Of a stretch of 64,000 nucleotides of DNA, positions 1 to 14,300 are shown in pieces. The translations under genes were made by a program, and so were the position numbers. Source of the stretch: Axinella damicornis (taxonomy: Eukaryota > Porifera > Demospongiae > Axinellida > Axinellidae). The DNA lies in NCBI GenBank assembly GCA_963931865.1, contig OZ007505.1, positions 19,423,139-19,487,138 of the forward strand. Reading direction: 5' to 3'. Positions within the stretch are counted from its first letter, which is position 1; each line of letters starts with the position of its first letter. The notes beneath the pieces were generated by a model. That model saw nothing but the letters and a program-made list of their open reading frames with translations. It did not search any database and had not been told where the DNA came from.

Positions 1-1067
1 TGTGGGTTGAAATCTCTGAACTTTGGCAGACGATCAATACCATTCGTTGTTCACGATGCAGGGACGGATCGACGTGAAACAGATATTATAACGGGCCCCC
101 GTGTGTCTACCCTCTGTCTACCTGACGTGACTGCACATGACCAGATCTCCCATGCCTCCCCCCACCATATTTACATACTGCAAGTGATCAAATTAATACT
201 GGTAGTGGGACTGCCCTGCCTGGGAACGAGGCTAACTCATTACTGTCCTTAAGATTCGGAAGAAAACAGCTAATTAGGTTTGCTTACATTTTCCTGGAGG
301 TTCACATCCGCCCCAGCTTCCACTAGTACACTCACTGTCCCAGTGCAGCCCCGCCGGGCTGCATCAATGAGTGCTGTTATCCCATCCTGTGGAACAGAAG
401 AATACAGAATTGACATGTATAATTGCAATAGAAATTGCCTGTGCTCTGATAGAATGGAGTACAATACCTATCAGTGTCACATGTGACATTGTTGTCGACT
501 GTGATGCTGTCAGGTGCATGTGAACAAGTACAAGTGAAAAATCAGCCTTACCATGCACATTATAGCTATCATATCGTTGAAAGCTATCAACTTATTTATT
601 ACCTACACTTGACAAGCCTCAGCTGATGATGACACTCCACAATAATAAATGTAGTTTTTGAAACCAGTCCAGATCTTAGTTGAATGTTTGGCAATTGATT
701 TCATAATTCATTCGAGCATTAATACCTTTACCATATAGTCTCCAGCTAATACGCCACCTTCGAGTAAACACCCTCCCCCAAGTTCTTACATATGGTGGTT
801 TGACTCGCTCTGTGGTGAGCGACTTCTCAACAACACATTCACACTTACATTCACGTTCAAAAGTAAACTAGTTTACAAAGTCAGTTTGAAGTTTATAGCT
901 TAATCAAAGCAATAAACCTGTCATACGTAGGTGTGTTTATTTCCCCCTGAAGATGTAGATTCGTTGGAAACACCCAGTCTCATATCCAGTTGTCACTAGC
1001 ACTGACGATGCAAGTTATCTCGGTGTCGATCTTCGATTGGTAGTACCAGCTGACTTGGGAAATTAAT
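1..1067. repeat. Tandem duplication unit, copy A (exon plus introns)
   Basis: The stretch from about 30 to 1067 is repeated at 2923-3357 and 4190-4787 at near identity. It covers the DGITALID exon and both flanking intron parts. Copy B is interrupted by an inserted element at 3358-4189. Confidence 0.85.
288..386 (-). CDS. Gene 1 exon: ankyrin repeat (DGITALID class, second copy)
   Basis: 33 codons with GTAAGC donor and TTCCACAG acceptor. This is the second DGITALID exon of gene 1, so a second DGLTALMY exon is expected to the left of the window. Confidence 0.85.
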
Positions 1068-4000
1068 GTTGTGCAAGTGTGTGGGACTGTGGGTGGTGGT
1101 GAAGCTCTACATTGGCGCAATAAGCCAGTTGCATGCAAGCGAAAGTATTCACGGAATGTATGACGTCACATCCGGTTGCTCTATTGCAGCTACGTTAAGT
1201 ATTGCAGTCAATGGCGAAATCGGTAGGTGGGCGTTTGAAATGTGCGCGTGATTAAAACTATGCCGATCAGACAATTTAAGTGACCGCGGCGATAAACAAG
1301 AGACCTGGACGGTCAAGACGGTGAGCGAAGTGTGGGAATCGGTTGAAGTACGAACGAGAACAAAGCGGTCTTGCTACGTCTACAGCCCCCCTGCCTCCAG
1401 TGTTCAGGCTCTGTTCCTGCATAGCTAGATTATTATACTTCGAAGGTATTAGCTATGGTTTCTGTGACGCTTACTGCCGCGGACATACCGGGAGCAGACC
1501 TGAGCGAGCTGTTGGTTCTCTTTTGGCATCGCTATCGGGAAAAGTGCCTGGAACAAGCTCGTGACTGCGACCTCAGCTGCCTGCCATCCATCCAAAACAC
1601 GCTGAACCATCTCGGTCTCGTACCTGGATCGCTTGGAAATCGGTGGAAGGCGGCGCTCGGATCCTGGCTTGGGTTGTTGCCACAACACGTTACAGGTATG
1701 TCCAGCATACTGCGTTGTTCTCGGTCGTACTTCGACCGATTCTCACTCTTTGCACACCATCTTTACCGCAAGGTCCCTTGTCAAACACCACAGTCACATG
1801 AACTGTGTAATCTGTATGGTTTTAGTCACGCGCAGGTTTCAAACCGCCCCTTGCCAATTTTGCCATTCACTGCAATACTTAACGTGGCTATAAAAGAGCA
1901 ACCGGATGTAACGTCACGTCAATCAAATTCCTTCGCTCTTGTGTGCAACTGGCTTATTGCAAGCTGGCTCTGTTTGAGTGAAACAGTGTGGGTGGATATA
2001 TGCCAAAGTCTAAGCTGCCAGATCCACACAGGGACAAATCGACACGAAACAGGTATTATAACAGTTGGGCACTGCCCCCTGTGTGTCTACCCTCTGTCTA
2101 CCTGACGTCATTGCACGTGACCAGATCTCCCATGCCTTCCCCCACCATATTTGCATACTGCAAGTGATCAAATATTGGCAGTGGGAATGAAGCTACCCCA
2201 TTACTGTGCTTATGATTCTGCAGTAAACAGCTAATTAGGTTTGCTTACATTTTCCTGGAGGTTCACATCCGCCCCAGCTTCCACTAGTACACTCACTGTC
2301 TCAGTGTCGCCCTCCCGGACTGCATACATGAGTGCTGTTAGTCCATCCTGTGGAACAGCAGAATATATCACTCAGAAGGGACGTGTGTAATTGCAACACA
2401 CATGTAAATTGCCTGTGCTCTGATAGAACTACGTAGCTACAGTATTATTGTTACCAATCAGTGTCACATGTGACATTGCCTGTCAACTACGTATGATGCT
2501 GTCAGGTGACAATCAAGTACAACTGAGAAATCAGGTTTGCCACATTATAGCTATGTACCATATCATAGAAAGAATTTGCTCCTAACCTACACTTGACAAG
2601 GTTATACTGATGACACTCCACAATTAGCTAAATGTGGGTTGAAATCTCTGAACTTTGCACAAATTTGGGGTATACCCATTGACTCGATCTGTGGTAAGCG
2701 TATTCTAGAATATCTCAACAACATGTTCGCTCCCAGACCATTCCCACCCACCAGCATTTGATTGCTCACAGTATGCAGGGGAAGGACTGGGAGATATGGT
2801 CATGTGCAGTGCCATCGGGTAGACAGATGGTAGACACACAGGGGGTGGAGCCCAACGAAGAATCTCAATGCCCTACTTGTACTGTCCATCCAATGGCGGG
2901 ATGTCAGAGCGTGTGCAAGGCAGACGATCAATACCATTCGTTGTTCATGATGCAGGGACGGATCGACGTGAAACAGATATTATAACGGGCCCCTGTGTGT
3001 CTACCCTCTGTCTACCTGACGTGACTGCACATGACCAGATCTCCCATGCCTTCCCCCACCATATTTGCATACTGCAAGTGATCAAATATTGGCAGTGGGA
3101 ATGCCTGGGAACGAGGCTAACTCATTACTGTCCTAAAGATTCGGAAGAAAACAGCTAATTAGGTTTGCTTACATTTTCCTGGAGGTTCACATCTGCCCCA
3201 GCTTCCACTAGTACACTCACTGTCCCAGTGCAGCCCCGCCGGGCTGCATCAATGAGTGCTGTTATCCCATCCTGTGGAACAGAAGAATACAGAATTGACA
3301 TGTGTAATTGCAATAGAAATTGCCTGTGCTCTGATAGAATGGAGTACAATACCTATCACTCGGGTGTATTAAGTCGTGGATCGATCTAATGCACGTTACA
3401 CGGAGAATGTGCGGAAATAATTGCTAGTGTGCGGAAATAATCATTTAGTGTACGGAGAAAGATAATGGCGGTCTAACAAAACCAGCAGAGTATAGTCTAC
3501 TAGTGTGTCTCTCTGGATGATAGTTGTAGCTTCGCTTTGTGCTAGTTGTAGCCTATACCTTTGGTAGTTGCTTGTGTGACTCCGTGGTGCCGCTCCTGTG
3601 TGGATTTCGAACAGCAGTATATGCTTGACCTTCAGACTGTATGCTGCCGATCGTGTACATGGAAAGTGTTGGAGCGAAGGCGGAGATGAAAACGCGCTTG
3701 TATTGTAGCGTTATGTGGTGCAAGAGAAGCTCCAAGGAACACTGAAGTAGAATTCGACGGGGGACTTGTCATTCTATTGTCATTACTGAAATAACGGTCA
3801 AAACACTTTGTTTACAATGGCTCTGGGCTGACGTGGAGGCAGACTTTCGTTTTTTTTCTCGCTGTTTGGTAAGGCTTACCCGCGTCCCCCGCCGGTTTAT
3901 GAACAACCCCCACAGGCCTAACCTACGTACGAAATTTGAGGCCCGAGCCCTGGCGTCTTAGTCTCCGCCTCAGGCAGTATATGTCCTTGAAGGGTGTGCG

Positions 4001-7000
4001 CTAACACGCCTGTAGAACCGGATGTGGGCGGAGCCAGGGGGCGGGACTTACTGGTAAACAACAACAAAAGGTGCACCTGTTCAATAAACATAAGTATATT
4101 GGAACTGAACCAAGACACATGGATGTACACAGTTACAAATACAGTGTATGATAGCATTGCTATTAGGCTGATCCATTCCTTAATGCAGGTGAGCAGTGTC
4201 ACATGTGACATTGTTGTCGACTGTGATGCTGTCAGGTGCATGTGAACAAGTACAAGTGAAAAATCAGCCTTACCATGCACATTATAGCTATCATATCGTT
4301 GAAAGCTATCAACTTATTTATTACCTACACTTGACAAGCCTAAGCTGATGATGACACTCCACAACAATAAATGTAGTTTTTGAAACCAGTCCAGATCTTA
4401 TTTGAATGTTTGGGAGTTGATTTAATACTTCATTCGAGCATTAATACCTTTACCATATAGTCTCCAGCTAATACGCCACCTTCGAGTAAACACCCTCCCC
4501 CAAGTTCTTACATAGGGTGGTTTGACTCGCTCTGTGGTGAGCGTCTTCTCAACAACACATTCACACTACGTTCACGTTCAAAAGTAAACTAGTTTACAAA
4601 GTCAGTTTGAAGTTTATAGCTTAATCAAAGCAATAAACCTGTCATACGTAGGTGTGTTTATTTCCCCCTGAAGATGTAGATTCGTTGGAAACACCCAGTC
4701 TCATATCCAGTTGTCACTAGCACTGACGATGCAAGTTATCTCGGTGTCGATCTTCGATTGGTAGTACCAGCTGACTTGGGAAATTAATGTCTCGTGGCAC
4801 ACAACCAACGTCGTTGCTGTTGTTCATCTGGATAGGTATTGCAAAGTCATTTTCGATCTCGCAGTGTCCTCAGGGTGTGTATAGTCGAGACAAATTAAAC
4901 GCCTCCTCCCCAAGCACTTTAAGTTCGAAGTAGTGTGCAAAAGGTTGGGGGGGGGGGGGGGGGGGGCATATCAGCGGCAGACTATGGCACATTAAACACC
5001 CACAACCATGTAACCCCATCTGCAGGGCACCGACCCAACTGACGATGTCGACATGGGGTGGTTACTCCAATAAGCACCATACAGAGCTGCAACCGGGGAT
5101 TGTGATCCCGTATTCCAGATGCAGGTGTGGATGGTGTGGCTTACACATACGTATTCTACCAAAGTCAGTCAAAGTGGATTTTTGCCACAGTAACAGAGTC
5201 ACTGCCAGTTTAGCAGCAGTGTGGTCACAGTCACAGGCAGTTTTTGAACGGTCACAGATTGTGAAGTACGGAGCATATGAGAAAAATTGCCCCACATAAA
5301 TGCCATATTCCAAAGTTTTGACGCACAAACCTTTACCCAACTGCCCTTGTTAGCCATCCTCTGCAGATTCATGACTCAAACCACACCTGCTCATTAACGG
5401 AGTTCTCAAAAGTCACGGCTCTCGGCCAATGACAGCCTGTACAGACCGAGAATAGTGCTTCATTGCCGGAGGCCCTACGTATATGGCCAGAAGAACTGGT
5501 TTCTAAGCCCATTCATGCAGAGGAGAGAAATGGCCAACCCAGTGCCAACCAAGACCTTTCCACAGCCAAGCCCAGAAGCAGTCATGTTATCTCGGATGAG
5601 TGCTGAAACCCTCCTCCTGTCCCGCCCTTTCTGCTTGCATAGAACCTAAGACCCAAGGACATTGCCGGAAATGACATCATGAAACTGAAATTTCACGTTG
5701 CAGATATGAGCCGAACGTGAGGGTAAGTATTACCTAGGTGTGTGTTTGGGAGGAGCCTCATAAGGCCAGGCAATCAACTAGTGGCCAGGCTTCAACTACC
5801 CTGTCTTTAATTCTGACTTCATCTTGGCAGGTGGTTACAGTGAGCACATGCTGGTCACATGCACAGGGAAATAAGTCACTGCATAACCTACTAAACTGAG
5901 GCTATACCCTCACAGACAAACTCCCTTCCTATGACCAGTAAAGTTTTACATACACATAATAATGCACTCAAAGTTTGCATCAACCCCTGGCCCATACTTG
6001 GCCTCCATCACGGAAGGTTGTGTAGTGGATAATATATAAGTATCACCATAGTACCAAGCTATACCGGAAAATATCACGAGTTTGTTGCCGTAGTATTGTT
6101 ACGAGTGCGAAGCACGAGTAACAATGCCGAAGGGGACAAACGAGTGATATGTTTCCGGTATAGCTTGGTACTATGGTGATACTGATTTTATCATACAAAC
6201 CTGGAATTTCATTGCACATTCCTCTACCAATGAACGTAGCGAATGCGCGTTACCATAGCTTGCTCATGGCGACAATATTTTCATTTCTGGTTGCCAACCC
6301 TTCGCGTTAGTACGGCAAGCTTCAAACGCTTGGGCGAGAAGGCCTGCGTACCAAGCCCAAGGCGGAGCCACGCCGATAACTGGCAGCTGTACGGTCGGTC
6401 CACGCTGGGCACGGTTGTACGGTCCATTTCAAACGGAGTATACGAACGAGTTCAACCTCGACTTCCGGAAGTATCGAGATGTAAGTCAGCCCTCAGGAGC
6501 CCAAAAGGTAGTCAGTACCAGCTAGTCCACATGGATCCAGGTAGTCTCTGACACGAAACTATCACAGAGTTGCTGTAGCGCACGTGACTTACTGTACATA
6601 ATACGGATTTCTCGCGTGACCAACAGTACTAATACGGATTTTTCACGTGACCTACAGTACAAAATACGGGTTTTTATCAACTGCGCTTGCGTACCAGGCT
6701 TTTCCATTGACTGCTGTACATTATTCAAACGTAGGTGTATGATAACTTGAAGTACGTACACACGGGTTCATCCAATGCTGTCCTACTACAGGAGTATTCA
6801 CTTTGACAAAAATAATGTGACGTTCTATACTTTCAACATACAATGCCTTGTCAGTGCCTTTGCAATGTACAATTTCGTCAGATACGTATGTTCCCAGGAT
6901 GTGCCCCCCCCCCCCCCCCCCCAGATGTGGTAATATTTTTGGCTGTACTCGTTGCACCTAGAGTAGCAAATTCTACAGATCTGGCCATGGATTTGTATTA

Positions 7001-10000
7001 CATCAGGACATTGTGAGGCCAGTGTAATCAGGCTGCATGCGTAATAGCTACTTTGATACTACTTTTAATATTTTTGGCTGATGTACTCGTTGCACCTAGA
7101 GTAGCAAATTCTTGAGGGGTGGATCTCTCTATGATAGGACACAAATACTATACTCACCTCGTCCTGCAGGTCTGCCTGTGCTCCAGCTGACAGTAGTGCA
7201 CGTACAGTGTCAGTGCGACCACGAGCACTAGCCAGCATGAGGGCAGTCCCGCCATCCTGAGGAACACAATGAGAGTAAACACATGGCAACAATTGAAACA
7301 TGTACACTTCATGTGGGGTACTTATTAGCAGTAATGGGTATCACAAATTGCCGAGTGCCTTATCGTGAGGCAACTAATCATGCCGTGTGGTCACGTCACG
7401 TCGGTATATATATACCGTAGTGTCCCGTTAATACGCCCCCCTATTTTGTACACTACATCCAACCCAAAGAGGGGAGGGGGCGTATTTTCGAGTACGCAAT
7501 TAGTCTCGATAATACGCCACCTCAAAAAGTTTCGCTACGTTTATGACACTGCCAAGGTTCATGTTCACAGTTACAAAAGTACAAACGATCGCCAGTACTG
7601 TTCGTGGTCATCATGCGTGGTCTCCCTACATCGGCGAGAAGAGCTGCACTTCAACTCGAGGGCCATAACATTCACAACGACCGTCGCTGTAGCCATCCTC
7701 AAGAACGGCAATACTGTCGGTCATGAACCACGGAACATTTTCTGGTATTTCCTGCGGAAGAGTGGCAGCGAGATGACCTGTACCGTCGGCGTCAACGGTG
7801 ACTACTCGATCTGAGAGACGATCTGCAAAGTTGCGCAAGTGTAGTTTAGATATTCCTGAAGACGCTCACCAGGGGGCGTTATAACGAGTCAAACTACCCT
7901 GTGCAGGAACTTGGGCGAAAAAGAGGGGGAGGGCGTATTTTCGAAGGGGGCGTATTAGCGGGACACTACGGTATATATATCCATCACATCCGTCACACTT
8001 TTTTAAGTCCCCCCAGGACCCCATTGTCTGTGGTTAATGATTGCACGCCGTGGGCAGGTGGTATGTGCAGCACTATACGAGGTTGGTAGGCACACCACAG
8101 TGTGGACTTTGCTAGTACAATACGATGGAGCTGGAGCTAGCTGTCACTGCTCGACCGCTCCGCGGTGTGAGGTCATTGGCCTATCACATGGAGTGCTGCA
8201 GTTGTATTGACAAACTCGTGAATACCAGTCAGTACTGTATTGTGTAATCAGCTCACAGCAGCACGTCATAGTACCACCAACTATTACTATGTCATTATGA
8301 TAAACAATACTACTATACTTTAGGTTCGCTCACTTTATCCTGGAGGTTCACATCGGCCCCAGCCTCCACTAGTACATTCACTGTCTCAGTGTGGCCCTCC
8401 CAGGCTGCAGTGAAGAGTGCTGTTTGTCCATCCTGGCAGAACAGAAGAATTCAGAAAGGGATGTGTATAATCACAAATGAAATTGTGATGTGCACTGAGC
8501 ACAGTTGCATTATTTGTCACCTGTCAGCGCAACATGTGACATTGTTGTCTACTGTGATGCTGTCAGGTGACAAACAGTGAGAACAAGGACTCAGTCCCAC
8601 CATATCCGTGAAAGCAGTTGCTCCTATCAATGTATATCTTACAGTTAACGAAGCCAACACAAGCATAAAATTACACCCCACTATGTAAGGTTGAAACCAG
8701 TCCACGCACGCTGTTTGAAAATTTTAACGAAGCTTTGCGAGTTGGTTTGATAATTGGTGGTATGCGCAGCACTATACGAGGTTGGTAGGCACACCACAGT
8801 GTGGACTTTGCTGGTACTATACGATGGAGCTGGAGCTAGCTGTCACTGCTCGACCGCTCCACGGTGTGAGGTCATTGGCCTCTCACATGGAGTGCTGCAG
8901 TTGTATCGACAAACTCGTGAATACCAGTCACTGCAGTACTGTATTGTGTAATCAGCTCACAGCAGCACGTCATAGTACCACCAACTATTACTACAAGTAG
9001 CTTCGCTCACTTCGCTCGCTCAGCTACTTCGCCTACGCGAGTAATTCGGCGCCGGACAGCTCTCTGTGCAGAGCTGCTGCTCCCCGATTGCGTCCGCTTC
9101 AGCTGCTGCTCCCCGCAAGACTGCCGCTCGATCCGCTTCAACTGCTGCTCCCCGTTTGCATCCGCTTCAGCTGCTGCTCCCCGATTGCGTCCGCTTCAAC
9201 TGCTGCTCCCCGATTTCAACTGCAGCCCCCCCCCCCCCCCCCCCGGATTGCGTCCACTTCGACTGCTGCTCCCTGCCGACTGTTCTGGAGGATTCCAGCC
9301 CATGCTCAAGCGCTCAAACATTCTTTGCAGAGTTCGAGGTTCAGTAAATTGAAGTTATGTATGAAGGTCGCGCGTCACTAGTCTAGTCCCGCCCCACGAA
9401 CATCCCACTTCCGTTACACACAGACACACACATGGTTAAAATCTTAATATATTGATGTCATTATGATTTCGTAATAAACAACTACTATACTTTAGGTTCG
9501 CTCACTTTCTCCTGGAGGTTCACATCCGCCCCAGCCTCCACTAGTACATTCACTGTCTCAGTGTGGCCCTCCCAGACTGCAGTGAAGAGTGCTGTTTCTC
9601 CATCCTGGCAGAACAGAAGAATTCAGAAGGGATGTGCATAATTACACATGAAATTGTGATGTACACTGAGCACAGTTGCATTATTTGTCACCTGTCAGTG
9701 CAACATGTGACATTGTTGTCTACTGTGATGCTGTCAGGTGACAAACAGTGAGAACAAGGACTCAGTTCTATCAGAGTATACCATATCTGTGAAAGTAGTT
9801 GCTCCTATCAATGTATATCTTACAGTTAACGAAGCCAATAGAAGCATAAAATGACACCCCACTATATAAGGTTGAAACCAGTCCACGCTGTTTCCAGGGA
9901 GCGAAAAACTTAAGCTTTGCGAGTTGGTTTGATAATCGATTCTGGCATTACTGCCCCTCTGGCTAACACACCCCTTCCCTCTCCACTGGCTGAGATGAAG

Positions 10001-11315
10001 TGGCTACTGCATTAGCAACCCTCTCAGCACCACTCTCGTTGGTTTGGGTGAGTGTCTATGACAACCACTCTTGGTCAGTAACTCAGCCAGAGGCTGTTGG
10101 GGTGCCTGTGTGGCAGACAGGTGCTAACTTTGCCAAGGCATTGTTCCTTAACAGTTAATCCCTACAGGCCAGTACGTCCATCTGCAGGGCACTGACAACA
10201 GCCTGGATAGAGTGGAATGTATACTGCACACCATCCTGGCCACAGGCGTGCACAGCAATGGAAGGTTGGGGGGGGGGGGGGGGGGGGGGGAACATTGGCG
10301 GCGAAGTACGGAGCTCCGGAGGCGCACAGCGACCGCAAAACAGCCGCGGGGTTTTGATGAATATTTCGCGCGAAGCACGGAAAATTTTTCACCCAGGCAC
10401 AATTTTCGGTTATCAGGAAGCCCTCTCGTAGCATCTCCGCATACTTTGAATGATGTTAGGGGACATGACTGACTGACTGACTGACTGACACAATAAACTG
10501 CTGCTAGAGGTAAGTCTTGACTCACAGTTGATAGCTAGATCAAAGAACTGCCTCTATATAGGCAGTGTACGTTCACGTAGTCTACGTACGTTTTTTTTTC
10601 TAGGGTGGTGTTGGGGGGGCGCACGCCCCCCTCCGCCCCCCCTTGGTACCGCCACTGATCCTGGCAATATACCAGGTTTTGTGCAATACAGAGTTTTAGT
10701 GCATGAGGGCAATATACTAACTGTCAAAGGCAGAATGATGCATGTGCCGAGGTGAATGTACTATCATTATCCATCCAAGATTGTTACTATATTCCCCGAG
10801 TGCGCTATAACTAAAGCCCTGTAATGCATTGGTGTATTGTTATACACTTACCCGACAGCCATATTGTGCAATACCTAGTAAAGTGTAGTCTATGGCATCA
10901 TATATGTATAAAATAATACACAGCTGACTTAACCCTTTAACTACCGAATTCTTCCCACCAAGACACCACATGTTCATGCATTCAGCGCACATCTCATTCG
11001 TAGGTACTCCTTTCCCACAGCATTCGCTCCTCAGCGGCCAGACTTGGTGGGGCTCACACACATGGAGAGACCCCTCTGGCAATACCATTAATGATATTCA
11101 TGACCCCCACAAGCCCAGCAATCGGAGGTCAAAAGTGGATGTCAGCTGGATTCTTGCCCAGGATCTCTCTAAACTTGGACCAGATCTGACTGATGGCACA
11201 CCCACCATACACCATCAATTTGCATGTTTTCTTGAGGCCCTGGGTAGGGTCTATTAATCTCATTAAAACCAAAAAAACCTGGGGTCAATGAATCTCAAAA
11301 ATCGCCCACGACATG

Positions 11316-11355
<40 letters not shown>

Positions 11356-14300
11356 AGCCTCGTACTCAGGCCTTCAATCGTGGGGGGAAGGCCTGGTATA
11401 CACTGTTTGCGCATGCGCGTAATTTCCACCAAAATCTTGGAAAATAGGATATCTCGGTATTCTTCCGTGAAACGATAACGTCGAATGACGTCTACGTTTA
11501 CATTCCTAGAAGAACCGCAACGAACGACGAGTAGCAATCATGGCGTGCAAAAGTTCCGGTGGTAGTAGTTTCTCTGAGACTCTTTCCTATGCTTTGCGAA
11601 GGCTGAAAATGACACGGATGACTGTGAAAGAAGAGCATGCAGCGCTCCTCCATGAGAGCTGTGTACGAAGGCAGCGATGTGTTCGTGTGGCTAGCTACCT
11701 ACCAAGCGCTCCCTTTCCTCACGGACTAGCTACAAGAAGGGACTTGTAGACAGTGGAAAGAGCTGTGGTGTGCTTGTTGTGAGCCCTTTGATTGCTCTCA
11801 TGCACGCGTACGCGGGTGTGTTTATGCAAACGTCATCGGTTAAGCCCAACCCATTCGCAAACGTCACAATTAAAATTGACGTAATTTAAATTAAATGCAT
11901 GCGCAAGCAGTGTATATATACCAGGCCTTCCCCCCCCCCCCCCTGCGATTTGAAGTACATTACTGCAGTACAAGACATGGCTATGCAGCATGTGAGTGAC
12001 AGCAAAAGGTTTAGCATTGAACATGCTCTCTCTCTTGCAACAAGTCTTCTGTCACCTACACATAGTAATGTACTGTTTTCACTGATGATCGTTACCTGAA
12101 AACGTACGTACAGTTAGCTAGTTTATAACAGTTGCAGCTGTGTGGAAAGCCCACGCAAGTAATTGGAATTTGCCGCCAGTGTCGGCACGTGCGTTAGCCG
12201 AATACCACAATACATATGTACCATCATATTCCACAAGAAATAATCACAAACCTTATGAAAGTTGATTGTATTGTACTAGGCAGGTAATACATGAGTTACA
12301 GGGCAACAAGTCCAGCGTGTGAATATGCAGCATATGCTGACAGCAACTGGACTTTGGTTTGACATGTTGAGCATTGATCATTACAGAGTCTGACCTGGTC
12401 TCTGCTGTCCACCTCTACCCCAGTGCTGAGGAGGAAGACCACATCCTCCAGACAACCCTCCCCACTTGCCCACACCAGTCCCTCAGAGAACTCATTCACG
12501 TACTGGTGAAGAAAGCAACACACAGTCCACTGAATGCAGTGATGCCAGTGTATGGTTCTACTAGTGCAACTGGTGATGTGATGTGAAGTGGAAGAGAAAC
12601 CTTAGACACACTTGCAGTGTATACACTACTTTGAGTGGTTACTGTGTAGCGGGAAATTTTTGCAAGGCATAAAGTTTCATGTTTTTTACACGATCAAATG
12701 CCAACACGCAAAAATTTGCTCTCGCAAACACTTTGCCATATGGATTCTGGAGTAGCTAGCTATGTCACTGTGTCGCTACCTCTGACCTGTACAAGTACTG
12801 CCACCCCGCAAGGGACCCTTATTGACCACCACTAGTCCCGCAGTTGCATGAATGAGTAGCTGCATATCGCGCAGAGCACATCATCGTGCGCACAGTCAAG
12901 AGGACCATAACACCTCGACAGGCATTGATCGCCAAATATGCTTCGCTTCATGGCAATGCACAAGCACGCCCACCGATGGTAGCCTCTTACCTTCACTTCC
13001 ACACTGAAGTGCACGCTGAGTTCTCCCAGTAGTACACGTGCATGTGAAGTAGTAAGGGGTGTGGTCATAGGTCGTGACCCTTTGAAGAACGAATTTTTCA
13101 AAGATTCGCAAATATTTGTTCTCACAAAAATTTCCCGCTATAGGGTATATCTACCAACTGCTTAGCGCAATCATATAACACCACGGGGATGATCCTGCAG
13201 ACATACAACACTGCCATACAAGTTTAGGTGCTGCACCACTCTCATGTGCACACATACTTGCACCACTTGCTGCTTAATATGCTTAGCAGCTGCTAGCATT
13301 GTAGTTCATGTTGAAGCAATCAACTTTACCTATATTCTGCAGGTCTGTTGCACAAGCACAGTGAATGCTGCTTTCATACTTAATAATATGGCTACCTATT
13401 ATCAGGAGCCCATAATTATCCGCCAGGAGAGTTAATACTCTCTATACATGGTCACTCTGCTTGTAAAGCAAAAACCATCACCAACGTTAGTGAGTAGCAA
13501 GCACAAGCAAATGAATGCTGGCATACTGTCTACTGGTTCAAACTGGAAACTCTTCGGGTAGCTATAGAGGCTGTGAAAGGTGTGGATTGTGTCACTAGCT
13601 AAGGTTGTAATTGTAGTATACAGAGTAGCATTTACCTTGGAGCTGACAGCATCAAGATCAGGAAGGTAATGTCGTTTCCTATACTCCTCCAGATCCTCAC
13701 CGTCAATGGTGACCGCCTCAATGTTGCACTGCTCTAGGAAGTGGCGGTCCAGTGATGAAACTAGGGCGTTATTGCAGGTATGTGGGACACTCCATATTAG
13801 GAAGATGCTTCCAGTCTCTCCTCCAATGAAACGAAAAGCATACGATGTAAGAAATGACCTTCCTTTCAAAGTTTTGCAGAACTCTTCCAGATCCTTCAGC
13901 GTGCACAGTTCCCATTGAGGACCCATTTTGACTACTAGCTTCAAGAAATTTCGGGGGATTTCTTGCCTTCCTGCATGAGCAGCAACAAAATCAGAGAGAT
14001 TGGTACGGAAACGAAAGCTTTCAAGTTCAGCTGTGTAATCCTGAAGATCTTCCCTCAACTTATCATCACCAAATCTCTCAATGACGTGAACTACAAGGCT
14101 GCAGTTCAAGAAGTCGCTGTAGCAGTTCACTGTGATGAAGAGCTCATCAACAGAAGTGGCCTTTGCGATCTCAGAAGATTTTTCGTGCAAGAAATGTATG
14201 TGCTCCTCCTTCAATGAGCTTGGAAGAATGGCTATTGAAGTCCGAAGTCTGGAAAGGAACGTTGGTGTCTCCATGTATTTCTCCTTAAACGATTCAACGG

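Larger units (their letters stand above)
2923..4787. repeat. Tandem duplication unit, copy B (interrupted)
   Basis: Second copy of the exon-and-intron unit found at 30-1067. The copies agree up to ACCTATCA (ending 3357) and resume at about 4190 with CAGTGTCACATGTG. Confidence 0.85.

Noticed and set aside
1455..2105. A 216-codon plus-strand open frame as one gene
   Set aside because: It runs across the right boundary of an inserted transposon (1955) into unrelated intron sequence, so it cannot be one ancestral coding unit.
2758..2985. Open frame MQGKDWEIW..., conserved three times
   Set aside because: It is the arm and centre of the foldback element copied with the introns; ends are inconsistent between copies and it lies antisense to the ankyrin genes.
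9066..9381. Ala/Pro/Leu-rich open frames
   Set aside because: Created by the CTGCTGCTCCCC tandem units inside the Helitron-like element; two overlapping frames are open at once.
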